Positions 48,130-56,889 of a DNA stretch of 64,000 bases are shown piece after piece. Positions within the stretch are counted from its first letter, which is position 1. Every line of letters begins with the position of its first letter. The DNA comes from Ideonella alba. Lineage in GTDB: Bacteria > Pseudomonadota > Gammaproteobacteria > Burkholderiales > Burkholderiaceae_C. Where the stretch lies: positions 1-64,000 of the forward strand of contig NZ_JAGQDF010000019.1 in NCBI RefSeq assembly GCF_018069875.1, read 5' to 3'. The notes beneath the pieces were generated by a model, which made no database searches, was not told where the DNA came from, and saw only the letters and a program-made list of their open reading frames with translations. Made by a program: the position numbers and the translations under genes.

Positions 48130-49845
48130 TCATGCTGGCCACCGCCGCCTCTTCACTTCCTGGCGCAGAGCATCGAACTTGGCGCGTACCTCAGCCGATG
48201 GCGCGCAGCTCGCGGCTGCCTCGGGAGATGCCGCCGCTGCGAGCGCAGCCTGATCGCGCTGGCGCCGGGCACTGGCAATGCGGTGCGCACCGTCAGCAGC
48301 GAACTCCCCCTCAGCCGCCTTGCGGCACAGGGTGCGCAGCAGTCCCACCGGCGAGCGCACAGTCCCTTGCGAGGCCCGCCAGGCGACCTCGTCCAGGAGG
48401 GTCTGTTGCATGACCCGATCCAGGCCCGCCAGGTGCCTGGCCGCGGCCTCGCGGTCCCCCTCTTGGGCGCCAAAGGGAGCCGGCCATACCAGCCCGGGCT
48501 CCACGAGCGCCACCTCATCACCGCAGGATGTCGAGTGCGCGCCGCTGCCAGCCTGGCCGGGCCACTCTGCAGGCCACCCACCCCCACCCCAGTCGGGCGT
48601 GGACGGGTCGACCCCTCCGCCTCGTGTGCTCGGCCCAGGCTGTGGCGGTAGTGGTAGTTGTGGTTGTGGTTGAACCTGTAGTGATTCCTGGAGATAAAGG
48701 CCGGAATGGTCGATCGCTGTGGGTCGGTTCGGTCGACACCTGTCGGCCGGTTCGGTCAACGCAGCAGGTCGCTTTGGTGGGTGTGCGTTGCCACCGGTCT
48801 GTTTCGCCCAAACCGACCCAGCTTCAGATTGGGGACCCAGGGCGTCAAGCCCAGAGGCCATCGGCGCAGCTGTCGCACAAGCCAGCAAGGACGCGGTGGC
48901 CACCGGATCGATGCTGAGGTCGACGCGGCGCGGGAAGTTGTGTTGGCGCTCCAGCAACAGCCCCAGCGCCTGGAGATCGCGGCGGGCGGTCTGCCACTGG
49001 TGGCGGGTCAGGCCGGTCTCGCGCCGCCAGGCCTCCCGGGAGAGCTGCACGTACTTGAGCCGGGCCGGCCGCGCGCGCAGGTCGCCCTGTGCCGAGAGCA
49101 GGCGCGAGGCCATCATGGCCGCCGGCACCGACATGTGGGCCGTCAGGGCCGTGTGGAACAGGAACGAGCGACCCAGCAGTCGGCCCAGGATCGGACTGTC
49201 ACGATCGACGAACCAGGACAGGTCGATCGCGGGCATCTCGATCTCGCTGCGCTCGGCCATCAGCGGCACGAACGCACGGAGATTGAGACGGAAGGCCAGG
49301 CTCGCGGGCATGGCCTGAAGCCGCTCCTCCAACAGGCCACTGTCGAGCAGGATCTTGCGCGCGCGACGCTGCATCTTCCAGCTCAGGCCGGTCTCGATCT
49401 CCCACTCTCTGGCGGACTTGTGGATCCAGCCGTCTCGCGCGACCACATCGCGGCCGCGTCGCGTCCAGTAGATCAGCTGCGACAACAGCACCGCCGAGCA
49501 GGTGTCGTCCACCAACTCGACGACGCGGCTGGCCACAGCGATCGAACACGACAGTTGGCTGCGCGCGGTACCGGGTGGCACCACGGTTCGGTCCCGCGAC
49601 GCGATGCGAGGCACTCGCGGCGTCTCGGCCAGGTCGGACGCGAAGTGCCGGGCCGGCTCAAGCGACGGCAGTGGCGCGCCTTGCGCTGGGTGGGCCAAGG
49701 GCCCGGCAAGACTTCCCAGCAACACGACGGTGCGCCTGGCGGGCTGCGCCAATGTCTCGGCACGCCCTGCCTCCACCGCCAGCGTCGCCAGCGGGGTGCC
49801 CGCCCTGGCAGAGGCCTTCGGGGATCTGGGCAGGAACAAGGCCAC
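48130..49845 (-). CDS. STY4528-type ICE replication protein
   Basis: The start is GTG at 49845 with GAGGAG about nine bases before it; the product has 571 residues. Two winged-helix-like segments recur: DGWIHKSAREWEIETGLSWK (near residue 140) and QLSREAWRRETGLTRHQWQT (near 268), a layout seen in initiator-like replication proteins. A proline/glutamine-rich linker (QVQPQPQLPLPPQPG) precedes a C-terminal helical domain. Position and pattern fit the STY4528 family of pathogenicity-island replication proteins. Confidence 0.7.
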   Translation of the reverse strand: MALFLPRSPKASARAGTPLATLAVEAGRAETLAQPARRTVVLLGSLAGPLAHPAQGAPLPSLEPARHFASDLAETPRVPRIASRDRTVVPPGTARSQLSCSIAVASRVVELVDDTCSAVLLSQLIYWTRRGRDVVARDGWIHKSAREWEIETGLSWKMQRRARKILLDSGLLEERLQAMPASLAFRLNLRAFVPLMAERSEIEMPAIDLSWFVDRDSPILGRLLGRSFLFHTALTAHMSVPAAMMASRLLSAQGDLRARPARLKYVQLSREAWRRETGLTRHQWQTARRDLQALGLLLERQHNFPRRVDLSIDPVATASLLACATAAPMASGLDALGPQSEAGSVWAKQTGGNAHPPKRPAALTEPADRCRPNRPTAIDHSGLYLQESLQVQPQPQLPLPPQPGPSTRGGGVDPSTPDWGGGGWPAEWPGQAGSGAHSTSCGDEVALVEPGLVWPAPFGAQEGDREAAARHLAGLDRVMQQTLLDEVAWRASQGTVRSPVGLLRTLCRKAAEGEFAADGAHRIASARRQRDQAALAAAASPEAAASCAPSAEVRAKFDALRQEVKRRRWPA

Positions 49846-49856
49846 CGGATGGCTCC

Positions 49857-50468
49857 TCAGCAGGGATAGCCAGGCAATGAGCCACCCGCGTCAACACCGC
49901 CCTTGAGCTGGCGACGGATGTCATCGCGGACCTGACCCTTGGCCCGAGAGAAGGCATCCGGCAGGAACTGGATCTGGGTGATGATCTCGCTGCGATCCAG
50001 GTCATAGCGGCGCCGCTCCTCGATCAGATCCAGCGCTCGCAGCTCACCACGGGCCTGGACCCACTGCGCTTCATCGAGCTTGGTCAGGTACAGCCACGCG
50101 CTTTGGTCCAGGTGGACCCAGGGGTCACCGCGCTCCAGGTACTGCCCCTCGCTGCGGGCCTCGATCTGGTAGAGCGCCACCGCCGCCGCGATCGAGTGGG
50201 CGATGTAGATGTAGATCATCGGCACCGCGAGGCACACTTGCTCGGCACGGTCCATGTACCAGTCCACCGCCTGGGCCACACGGGCGCGTTCTTTCTGCTT
50301 GGCCCGCCGCACAGCGGCCAGATCGGTGAGGACGGCGCCGCCCTGGGCGGGCGCGGTTGAGCGGCGTGCGTTGACGCCAGGCGTGGCCGCGGAGGCGGCA
50401 AGCGCCGTGGTGCGTAGCGCCGGCTCAGGAATAGGGCAGGGGGGCTTGTGAGGGGTCGTCTGGCTCAT
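49857..50468 (-). CDS. unknown ICE backbone protein (203 aa)
   Basis: A disordered N-terminus of about 45 residues precedes a basic helical part (AAVRRAKQKERARVAQAVDW), a hydrophobic stretch (VCLAVPMIYIYIAHSIAAAV) and a C-terminal half with DQSAWLYLTKLDEAQWVQAR and LIEERRRYDLDRSEIITQIQ, which could be a winged helix. It ends 11 bases before the STY4528-like gene and probably works with it. No family name is certain. Confidence 0.6.
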   Translation of the reverse strand: MSQTTPHKPPCPIPEPALRTTALAASAATPGVNARRSTAPAQGGAVLTDLAAVRRAKQKERARVAQAVDWYMDRAEQVCLAVPMIYIYIAHSIAAAVALYQIEARSEGQYLERGDPWVHLDQSAWLYLTKLDEAQWVQARGELRALDLIEERRRYDLDRSEIITQIQFLPDAFSRAKGQVRDDIRRQLKGGVDAGGSLPGYPC

Positions 50469-50564
50469 GGCAGGTGCCTCGTCACGGTGTCGGGCGGCCT
50501 CACAGGGGATCGCCCTGTGCTGGCCGAGGAAGTGGTCGCCCAGTGGGGCGACGAAGAGCGTTCA

Positions 50565-51197
50565 TCAGGCCTGGGGGCTGCTGCGCCAGGCGCCGGTGAC
50601 CTGGGGCAGGATCACCAGCTCCAGCGACGCAATCACCTGGGTCGCGAAGCGTTCGTGCAAGCGGCGGATGCGCGCCCTGGGGCACGGCTCGGCCGCGAGC
50701 TCGGCCCAGACGCGCTCGATCTCGTCGCGCATCTCGTCTGGGGGCAGTCTGGGGCGCCCACCGGTGGCCACATCGGGCGCCAGCACGCGCCGCAGGCGCC
50801 GCGCGTCGGACTGCGACAGCGTGAACAGCTGCGTCAGCAGCCGCGGCGACGCGCCATGGCGCACCAGGTATTCCAGGGCCTCGCGGTCCGCCTTGGCGCG
50901 GTCGATGCGCTGCAGCTGCGCACGCATGGCCGCGGTATCGACTGCGATCGCCAGGCCGCACTGACCCACGGCGAAGCGCAAGGCCTCGTTCAGTGGCATG
51001 GAGCGCAGCCGGTCCAGCAGCTCTGGCGTCATGCCGGCGCCGAGCATCTGGTGCAGCACCTGGGGATCGGCGTCCTCCATGGCTGCGATCAGCCGGGTGA
51101 GGGCGAACATCTGGACAGCGGGATCCCGCAGTGTCACGGTCGACGGGCTCCGGTGGGCCTCGCCAGGGTGGCCGGGCACAGTTCCTCGTTGGTGCAT
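50565..51197 (-). CDS. DUF2857-family ICE protein
   Basis: The ATG at 51197 gives 210 residues. The core AVQMFALTRLIAAMEDADPQ, EALRFAVGQCGLAIAVDTAA and LEYLVRHGASPRLLTQLFTL is the pattern I recall for DUF2857 (STY4526-type), with a helix-turn-helix-like segment SDARRLRRVLAPD. Family members lie directly after ParB in PFGI-1-class elements, as here (17 bases). The role is thought to be in element replication or stability; no catalytic residues are evident. Confidence 0.75.
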   Translation of the reverse strand: MHQRGTVPGHPGEAHRSPSTVTLRDPAVQMFALTRLIAAMEDADPQVLHQMLGAGMTPELLDRLRSMPLNEALRFAVGQCGLAIAVDTAAMRAQLQRIDRAKADREALEYLVRHGASPRLLTQLFTLSQSDARRLRRVLAPDVATGGRPRLPPDEMRDEIERVWAELAAEPCPRARIRRLHERFATQVIASLELVILPQVTGAWRSSPQA

Positions 51198-51214
51198 GTC
51201 GGGGCGATCCTTGG

Positions 51215-53182
51215 TCAGTACGGGTTGCCGGACAGCAGCAGCTTCTGCAGCAGCATCCAGCGCTCGGGCAATTGCTCCATGACGGTCGCGGCCAGCTCCT
51301 CGACCGCCCGCAGTTGGGTCATGGCGGGCCGGATGAGGCCCGGGGTGACACGGGCCATCAGCAGCTCGACGGGCTCGGGCTGCACGGGCTCGATGTCCGT
51401 GCCTTCGAGGGGCGACTCCTCCCGCTCGACGGAGAAGCTCCGGTAGAAGGCGCTGGTGTGGTCGATGCAGTCGACGGCCCCTTCGAGCCACTGGCCGGAG
51501 ATCGTCGTCAGCGACCACCAGACGATGGTCTTCACCGTTCGCGCCTGGTCTTGCGGACTGCCGATCTGCACCGTCTGGCGTCTGTGGGTCTGCCGGTCGG
51601 GCAGGTCCAGGTAGAAGCCCAGCGGCATCTCGTCGCGCCAGCGCAGCACGTCGCTCAGTCCGGCGGTGGCCAGCAGCTCATCGACGGCGGAGTGCAGCGC
51701 GCCCAGAGGATCGGCCCGATCCGCCTGGCCCGCGCTGAACAGCGGACCGACCGATGCGCGCGGCGTCCCGGTTGCGCCGGTCGCCGGCCGGGCCGCATCC
51801 CCCTGTGGCTCGACAAGGCCTGAGCGGGCGGACGGGATCAGCGCGCCAGTGCCCGCCCCAGGCGGCGACCCCTGGATCACCGTGGTGAGGTTGAGCGGCC
51901 GCTGTTGGCTGGGTGACGGCTCGACAGGCTGCTCTACAGGCTGCTCGACAGGGTGCCGGACTGGCTGTCCTGTGCTGGCGCTGTCCTGCAGGGGCCCGCC
52001 GGCGGAGGACGCCGGTGGTGTGGCGATCAGGTTGGGGGAGGGCTGCCGCAGCTCAGCCATCGTGAGCTTCGGATTCAGCTTGAGCAGCGAGAGCATGTGG
52101 CGCACGGACTCGATCGACTCCGAGGCACGCTTGGCCAGGGCTGCTTCGACCTGATCCGCGACCTCATGGGGGTCGAAGGCCTGCACGTCGTGCGCTGAGG
52201 TGGTATACAGCCGCAGCTCCTTGGCGACCAGGTCGTCCCAGAACGCGGCTTCGTCCATGCCCAGGCGCGTGGCCAGCGCCAGCAGAGCGTTCAGCCGGGG
52301 CTGCAGGATGCCCTGCACCCCACGGTGGGTCAGATGGGCGCTGGCGCTCCCCAGCGGCGCCAGCCGGCTGGTGGCAAAACGCCAGATGGTCACCAGCGAC
52401 TTGTCTGCCTTCAGGCCACGGGCGGCCAGTGCCTCGCTGGCCTCGCGAACGGCCATGGGCTTGGCGCCTGGATCGTGTTGGCGTCGCTCTTCCTCGATCA
52501 GCCCAAGCAGCTCACACATGCCCACGGCGACTTCCCAGAACTTCATGTCGCCACGGTTCAGGTTCTCGCCGAGGTGCTGAGACAGCAGCGTGGTCTCGCC
52601 CTGGTAGGGCTGGTAGATGCAGTTGACCCACAGGAAGCGCTCGTCGCCGGTCTGGGCATAGAGCTCCTGCAAGAGCTCGAGCGTCGTGTTGGAGCCCGCC
52701 GCCAGCATGTACGGCTCGCCAGCGTGCCTGCGCGTCACCTGCAGCGTGCCCTGATAGCCATTGGCCTTCAGGCTGTGGCGGATGTCCTCTCGCTTCTCGT
52801 TGGCATAGAGCCGTGGGTTGTGGTCGTAGCGGACGATGTCGACCGACTTGAGCAGCATGGGGCCCGGCAAGTCCCGGCGCAGGTCGATCTTGGACGGCGC
52901 GGTGTCGCCCACGGCGTAGCTGGCCTTGAACTCGGCCTCGTCACGCTGCGCTCTGCTGGGGGTCTTGCCAGGAGGACCGAGGCTGTCTGGGCTGGCGGCG
53001 CCAAAGGGCGTCGGCATGGTCGAGTCGTGCGGGCGAAGCATGGCAGTGTTGGGTCGGTTCCTGCGCGCAGCGGCGCGGGCGGTGGCGGCGGCCAGGTTCT
53101 CGATGGCCTGCCCGACGGGGATGGTCAGCGGCAGCCCGTCGGTGAGCGGGTTGAAGCCCTGGCGCTTCCTGGAGGTGTTCAT
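51215..53182 (-). CDS. parB: ParB-family partition protein of the element
   Basis: The 655-residue protein is long for ParB, as in PFGI-1-class ICEs. The ParB/Srx-type domain contains KSVDIVRYDHNPRLYANEKR (near residue 115), MLAAGSNTTLELLQELYAQ and SQHLGENLNRGDMKFWEVAV, corresponding to the NPR and ENxxRxD boxes. The region around 220-260 is a DNA-binding helix-turn-helix candidate (REASEALAARGLKADKSLVT). A proline-rich linker of about 100 residues separates a C-terminal domain. Start and ParA stop overlap by four bases. Confidence 0.85.
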   Translation of the reverse strand: MNTSRKRQGFNPLTDGLPLTIPVGQAIENLAAATARAAARRNRPNTAMLRPHDSTMPTPFGAASPDSLGPPGKTPSRAQRDEAEFKASYAVGDTAPSKIDLRRDLPGPMLLKSVDIVRYDHNPRLYANEKREDIRHSLKANGYQGTLQVTRRHAGEPYMLAAGSNTTLELLQELYAQTGDERFLWVNCIYQPYQGETTLLSQHLGENLNRGDMKFWEVAVGMCELLGLIEEERRQHDPGAKPMAVREASEALAARGLKADKSLVTIWRFATSRLAPLGSASAHLTHRGVQGILQPRLNALLALATRLGMDEAAFWDDLVAKELRLYTTSAHDVQAFDPHEVADQVEAALAKRASESIESVRHMLSLLKLNPKLTMAELRQPSPNLIATPPASSAGGPLQDSASTGQPVRHPVEQPVEQPVEPSPSQQRPLNLTTVIQGSPPGAGTGALIPSARSGLVEPQGDAARPATGATGTPRASVGPLFSAGQADRADPLGALHSAVDELLATAGLSDVLRWRDEMPLGFYLDLPDRQTHRRQTVQIGSPQDQARTVKTIVWWSLTTISGQWLEGAVDCIDHTSAFYRSFSVEREESPLEGTDIEPVQPEPVELLMARVTPGLIRPAMTQLRAVEELAATVMEQLPERWMLLQKLLLSGNPY

Positions 53183-54066
53183 GCGGCCCTTGCAGCGGCG
53201 TGGGCGGTCTGCGAGGGTCCGAAGACCTCACGGGGGTCGCCGCGCAGGCGGCCTGCAAAGTGCCCGTAGAGCTGCGGCTGCAGCTCCCAGACGATCCTGT
53301 GCATCACTTCATAGCCCGACGGACACCGGGTGCCGCCCTGGCGGTTGAGCTGATGCACCGGCCTCCGGGCGGTGAACGCGTCCTTGTAGGCGACGGCGCT
53401 GGGAATCACCGTGTCCAGGATGGTGACCCGGTCGCCAACGTCGAACTCGGCGCGCAGCTCACCGAGCAGCTGGCGGGCGTTTCGGGTGTACTCGTGACGG
53501 CAGATGACGGCCTGGATGGGAGCCAGCGCGGCCTGCGGCTCGTTGGGGTCCTGCTCCAGCCGCTGGAGCACGCGCAAGGTCCCTGAGCGGAACTCCCGCA
53601 CCGACGGGGTGTCCGGGGGAAGCGGTGATACCAGGGTGTCTGCGGCAAAAGCAGCAGCGGTCTGCAGCGGCCCGATCGCGCCCTGGGTGTCGATCAGGAT
53701 GAAGTCGTAGTGTTCCTGGACGTAGGGGTTGCGCAATGCGCGGGCCAGCCGGGTGCGGGCGTCCGGCCGTCCATGCAGCCAGTGCTGCAGTTGAGCTTCG
53801 CCATCGTTGGAGCGCACCAGGTCCAGCCCAGGCACCGAGGTTCGCGAAATGCAGGCCGGCGTGACCGTGCCCTGGGTGACCACCTCGACCAGGCCCTGCG
53901 GCGCCTCATCGGCCAGGGCGAAGTACTTGGTGAGACTGGGTTGCGGGTCGGCGTCCACCAACAGGGTGCGCGCACCCATGTCGGCCAGCAGACCGCCCAG
54001 GTTCGCCAGAAAGGTGGTCTTGCCGACGCCCCCTTTGGAGTTCAGCGCGGCGATGGTCTGAGTCAT
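53179..54066 (-). CDS. parA: ParA-family partition ATPase
   Basis: The start at 54066 places the deviant Walker A motif LNSKGGVGKTTFLANLGG right at the N-terminus, as in type Ib/Soj-like ParA proteins of about 295 residues. Walker A' continues with TLLVDADPQPSLTKYF, and Walker B-like FILIDTQGAIGPLQTA follows near residue 120. It should form nucleoprotein-dependent gradients with ParB that stabilise the excised circular element. ParA is normally the first backbone gene near one attachment end of PFGI-1-class elements. Confidence 0.9.
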   Translation of the reverse strand: MTQTIAALNSKGGVGKTTFLANLGGLLADMGARTLLVDADPQPSLTKYFALADEAPQGLVEVVTQGTVTPACISRTSVPGLDLVRSNDGEAQLQHWLHGRPDARTRLARALRNPYVQEHYDFILIDTQGAIGPLQTAAAFAADTLVSPLPPDTPSVREFRSGTLRVLQRLEQDPNEPQAALAPIQAVICRHEYTRNARQLLGELRAEFDVGDRVTILDTVIPSAVAYKDAFTARRPVHQLNRQGGTRCPSGYEVMHRIVWELQPQLYGHFAGRLRGDPREVFGPSQTAHAAARAA

Positions 54067-54089
54067 GCGCGGGTCTTCCAAGTGGGTGG

Positions 54090-54458
54090 TCAAGCACGGG
54101 CTGCCGGCGGCTGCGGCCACAGCATGGCGACCGTGACCTCGGTTGCGCCAAGGCGGCGCATGTAGGCAGCCACGCTGTCGAGGCTGGCCCATTCGCGCGG
54201 CGCGCCCCGCGCGCCGGTCAGCACATGGTTGCGCTGGGCGAACTGCACGACCAGCCGATAGCGACCGGGCTCGATCTCACTGGCGGTGAAGACCTTGACA
54301 CCCTTGGCGGCCACTAGGTGACGCAGCTCGGGCGTCTTGATGGGCGGCATGCCCTCCTGGCGCTCGCGGGCACGCCCACGCGGCTCGGTCGCGTGAGCGC
54401 GTACCATGGCGGCCGAAGTGCCCGGCGGCCCTCCGCCCTGATCGCCAGAATAAGTCAT
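54090..54458 (-). CDS. unknown protein (122 aa), divergent paralogue A
   Basis: The ATG at 54458 shares its bases with the start of the plus-strand gene (CATG at 54456-54459). After a polar tail, residues about 45-122 read KVFTASEIEPGRYRLVVQFA and LDSVAAYMRRLGATEVTVAM. This matches in pattern the C-terminal half of the divergent protein (LDTLAGYLRDIGAQHFEVEL). It precedes parA by 23 bases and is likely co-transcribed with it. Its role is unknown; a partition-associated or regulatory role fits the position. Confidence 0.55.
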   Translation of the reverse strand: MTYSGDQGGGPPGTSAAMVRAHATEPRGRARERQEGMPPIKTPELRHLVAAKGVKVFTASEIEPGRYRLVVQFAQRNHVLTGARGAPREWASLDSVAAYMRRLGATEVTVAMLWPQPPAARA

Positions 54459-54729
54459 GTCGTCGTCCAAAAGTGTATGTCTTGGCGAGCCAATATTACG
54501 TATTTTGGTTGCCACAGGCAAGGCTGGTCGGCTCGTGGCCCGTGGAACGGCCTCGGGCTTCGTCCTGCTATTGCGCGATGGGGATCAAGAGCTGACGCTG
54601 GAGGCCCGGCGCGGTAACGTGCGCTACTTCAAGAAGCTGGACACCCTCGCGGGCTACCTCCGAGACATCGGCGCCCAGCACTTCGAGGTCGAGCTCGGTG
54701 ACTGGGGCGACCGGCCCGAGACAAACTGA
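54457..54729 (+). CDS. unknown protein (90 aa), divergent paralogue B
   Basis: The 90-residue protein reads GEPILRILVATGKAGRLVAR, then FVLLLRDGDQELTLEARRGN and KKLDTLAGYLRDIGAQHFEV. It is probably homologous to the neighbouring divergent protein. The two genes are head to head and their start codons overlap, so both promoters must lie inside the opposite coding sequence. No family name is known to me. Confidence 0.5.
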   Translation: MSSSKSVCLGEPILRILVATGKAGRLVARGTASGFVLLLRDGDQELTLEARRGNVRYFKKLDTLAGYLRDIGAQHFEVELGDWGDRPETN

Positions 54730-54868
54730 AGAGATTGGCCCGACAAACGCTGACTCCTGTCGTTGCAACAGGATCAATTCGACCGCAGCACCCTGCCTGT
54801 CGAGTAGGAAGGAATTTCTTCTTTCTGGCACCCGCCGGTGCACCCCTGGCGGCCTGGCCGGCTTGACG

Positions 54869-55669
54869 TCAGGGTGCGTCGATCACACCCAATGACACCG
54901 CTCGGCAGGCGGCCGCCACGGTCGTCGCGCAGCCCAGTTTGTCTCGTGCCGCCACCAGTGCGCGCTCCACGACAGAGCGGGAGACAAACTGCTCCTTGGC
55001 AATCTCGGTCAAGCTCAGTCCGTTGGCCGCATATTGCAGGGTGAGCATTTCGCGCTGAGAGAGCGCAGGCGCCGCGTCGCGATCGGCACCCGGCGCAGCC
55101 CGCTTGGACAGCAGCCGGTGCGTGGCTTCACTGGCCAGGGTCGTGAACAGCTGCCCCCACATCAAGACCTGGGACAAATCGACGCTTGGCTGATGCGCGG
55201 ACAAGCCCAGGTCGAGGACCACCAGCCCCCTGTCGCCTAGCGGTGACACAAAGGCCAGACCACGGGTCAACCCAGCCTGCTCATACGCGCGCCAACGTGA
55301 TGGCGTGCCCGCCAGTACGAAAAGCTCGTGACCCCAACGCAGCGGCTCAACGCGCCCGTCCAGGAAGGTCTGAAGTACAGGGCACGAAGCCATGCTGTCG
55401 GACAAGGCCGCGCTCCAGCCAGCCGGCCCCGAATGAATGGAATCGAGCTCCCAATGCGCCCGGTGAATGCGCGAGGCCGTCCCCCCTCGGGGGCGTGCCA
55501 GCGTCAAGATGAACGAACTGATGCCGTACCGCTGCGCGAAGTCGTGGCACGCGCTCTCCAGAGCGGCCAAGGATCGGGCGTTCACGGCGTCATCGAAGAT
55601 CGGGCCGTACTGTTGGCAAACACTGGGTGCCAGGCCAGCCGCGGCCTCTCCTGCCAAGTCCGTGCTCAT
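54869..55669 (-). CDS. LuxR-type regulator with degenerate ligand domain
   Basis: The 266-residue protein has a C-terminal LuxR helix-turn-helix (LSQREMLTLQYAANGLSLTE, then VSRSVVERALVAARDKLGCA). Its N-terminal domain follows the autoinducer-binding layout (SSFILTLARPRGGTASRIHR, PLRWGHELFVLAG), but the usual Asp-Pro of the pocket is replaced by Cys-Pro (SCPVLQTF). Ligand binding may thus be altered or lost. Its start overlaps the stop of the second LuxR gene, so the two regulators are made together. Confidence 0.8.
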   Translation of the reverse strand: MSTDLAGEAAAGLAPSVCQQYGPIFDDAVNARSLAALESACHDFAQRYGISSFILTLARPRGGTASRIHRAHWELDSIHSGPAGWSAALSDSMASCPVLQTFLDGRVEPLRWGHELFVLAGTPSRWRAYEQAGLTRGLAFVSPLGDRGLVVLDLGLSAHQPSVDLSQVLMWGQLFTTLASEATHRLLSKRAAPGADRDAAPALSQREMLTLQYAANGLSLTEIAKEQFVSRSVVERALVAARDKLGCATTVAAACRAVSLGVIDAP

Positions 55670-56358
55670 GACAAGGCCCCCTCCTCATCCACCAGAATGC
55701 GCTGTGCGTCGTGAATGGTCTGCGCGGTTGACAGGCCGAGCCGCGCAGAGACCGCCTTGACATGAGCCAGAACGGTCCGACGTGAGAGCCCGAGGGCTGC
55801 CGCCGTGTCCTGCAGCGAGAGACCGGCGGACAGTCTTTCCATGACCGTGCGCTCACGCTCATTGAGCCTGCTGCGCATCCTGGCCGGCGCCAGCCGGAGA
55901 ACGTGGGGGAAACAGGCGTTGGCAACGGACACGAGCTCGGCGCAAACCCGTCCCGGCTGGCTGCGCCACGCCCGCTCAGAGCCATCAAAGCCCACGAACA
56001 GACGCCGTCGCTTGGGCAGGTGCAGCGCGAGCGCAGCGCCCCCGGCGATGCCCCAGGGCTCCTGTTCCTCATAGAGATCAATCGCGCCCGCCTGCTCATA
56101 GATCTTGCGCCCCCACAACAGGGGAAGCGACGAGCGCTTCATGTGCCGCAGCACGGGGTCGCGCTGCCATGAGTCGGGTTTCTGCGCGAGGACGAACGCC
56201 GGCGGCAGGTTATTCAGTTCGTAGTATTCGGCCGAGGTGCCGCGGTGAACTGAGAGAGACAGTGTGGCGAACCTGAAGTCCAGGGCGTTGGCACACTGAA
56301 GCACAGCGGCGAAGAGTTCATCTTCATCGCCGACACGGTCGAAGTTTCTCGCGGACAT
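55666..56358 (-). CDS. LuxR-type regulator with autoinducer-binding-like domain
   Basis: The 230-residue protein has the ligand-domain pattern PDSWQRDPVLRHMKRSSLPL and LLWGRKIYEQAGAIDLYEEQ, very similar to the regulator encoded at 14037-14750. A helix-turn-helix follows (LNERERTVMERLSAGLSLQD, then SRRTVLAHVKAVSARLGL). The Asp-Pro and Trp of the acyl-homoserine lactone pocket are present. No synthase is nearby. It is upstream of, and coupled to, the second regulator gene. Confidence 0.85.
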   Translation of the reverse strand: MSARNFDRVGDEDELFAAVLQCANALDFRFATLSLSVHRGTSAEYYELNNLPPAFVLAQKPDSWQRDPVLRHMKRSSLPLLWGRKIYEQAGAIDLYEEQEPWGIAGGAALALHLPKRRRLFVGFDGSERAWRSQPGRVCAELVSVANACFPHVLRLAPARMRSRLNERERTVMERLSAGLSLQDTAAALGLSRRTVLAHVKAVSARLGLSTAQTIHDAQRILVDEEGALS

Positions 56359-56547
56359 GGCGCAGTCATTGATTGACTTATTTTTTGGCGCCGATGTACT
56401 GCTCTATGGCACCCCCCTTGGTACTGCTCACTACTGCTCTCGCCAGCGTGTCGTTTACTCATTGCCGCCGGTTGTTTCCAAGTGTAGATCAGCGGAAAAG
56501 CCGCTGCCAAGCCCCCAGCGCCCCAGTTACTTGCGCTGGCTCATCCC

Positions 56548-56823
56548 ATGAGCCACAGTAACGCTACAGTGGTCGTCATGCCCGTGGATTCCGATTTCTT
56601 CACCCTTCCCGCGTTGGCCTGGAATTCCCCGACGAGGTACTACGCCGCGGAAGTCCGGCGCAACCTCTTCGGGGATCTGGAGTTCTTTCGCGCGTGGGGT
56701 GGACGCGGCAGCCGGCGCGGCGGCCACAAGGCGGAGCCGCTCAGCTCGTTGGAAGCAGGCAGGGATCGCCTGAACCGCGAGGATGCGCGTCGGGCGCGCC
56801 GCGGGTACGTCCGTCAGACCTGA
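56548..56823 (+). CDS. small WGR-domain protein
   Basis: Residues about 28-88 match the WGR pattern: RYYAAEVRRNLFGDLEFFRA, WGGRGSRRGGHKAE and LNREDARRARRGYV, with Trp-Gly-Gly-Arg in place of the name-giving W-G-R. WGR domains bind nucleic-acid ends in PARPs and occur as lone small proteins on mobile elements. The ATG at 56548 lacks a good ribosome binding site; an ATG at 56578 is an alternative. It is divergent from the LuxR pair across a 190-bp region. Confidence 0.7.
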   Translation: MSHSNATVVVMPVDSDFFTLPALAWNSPTRYYAAEVRRNLFGDLEFFRAWGGRGSRRGGHKAEPLSSLEAGRDRLNREDARRARRGYVRQT

Positions 56824-56889
56824 ATCCACCGACTGGCAGACTGGCACACGACCCGTATAGGAGGAGCGCCACCAAGGCGGCGCGTCCGC

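Noticed and set aside
54755-54773. TCCTGT...ACAGGA palindrome as a lux box for the LuxR-type regulators
   Set aside because: It has six-base arms only and lies between the ends of two convergent genes, not in a promoter.
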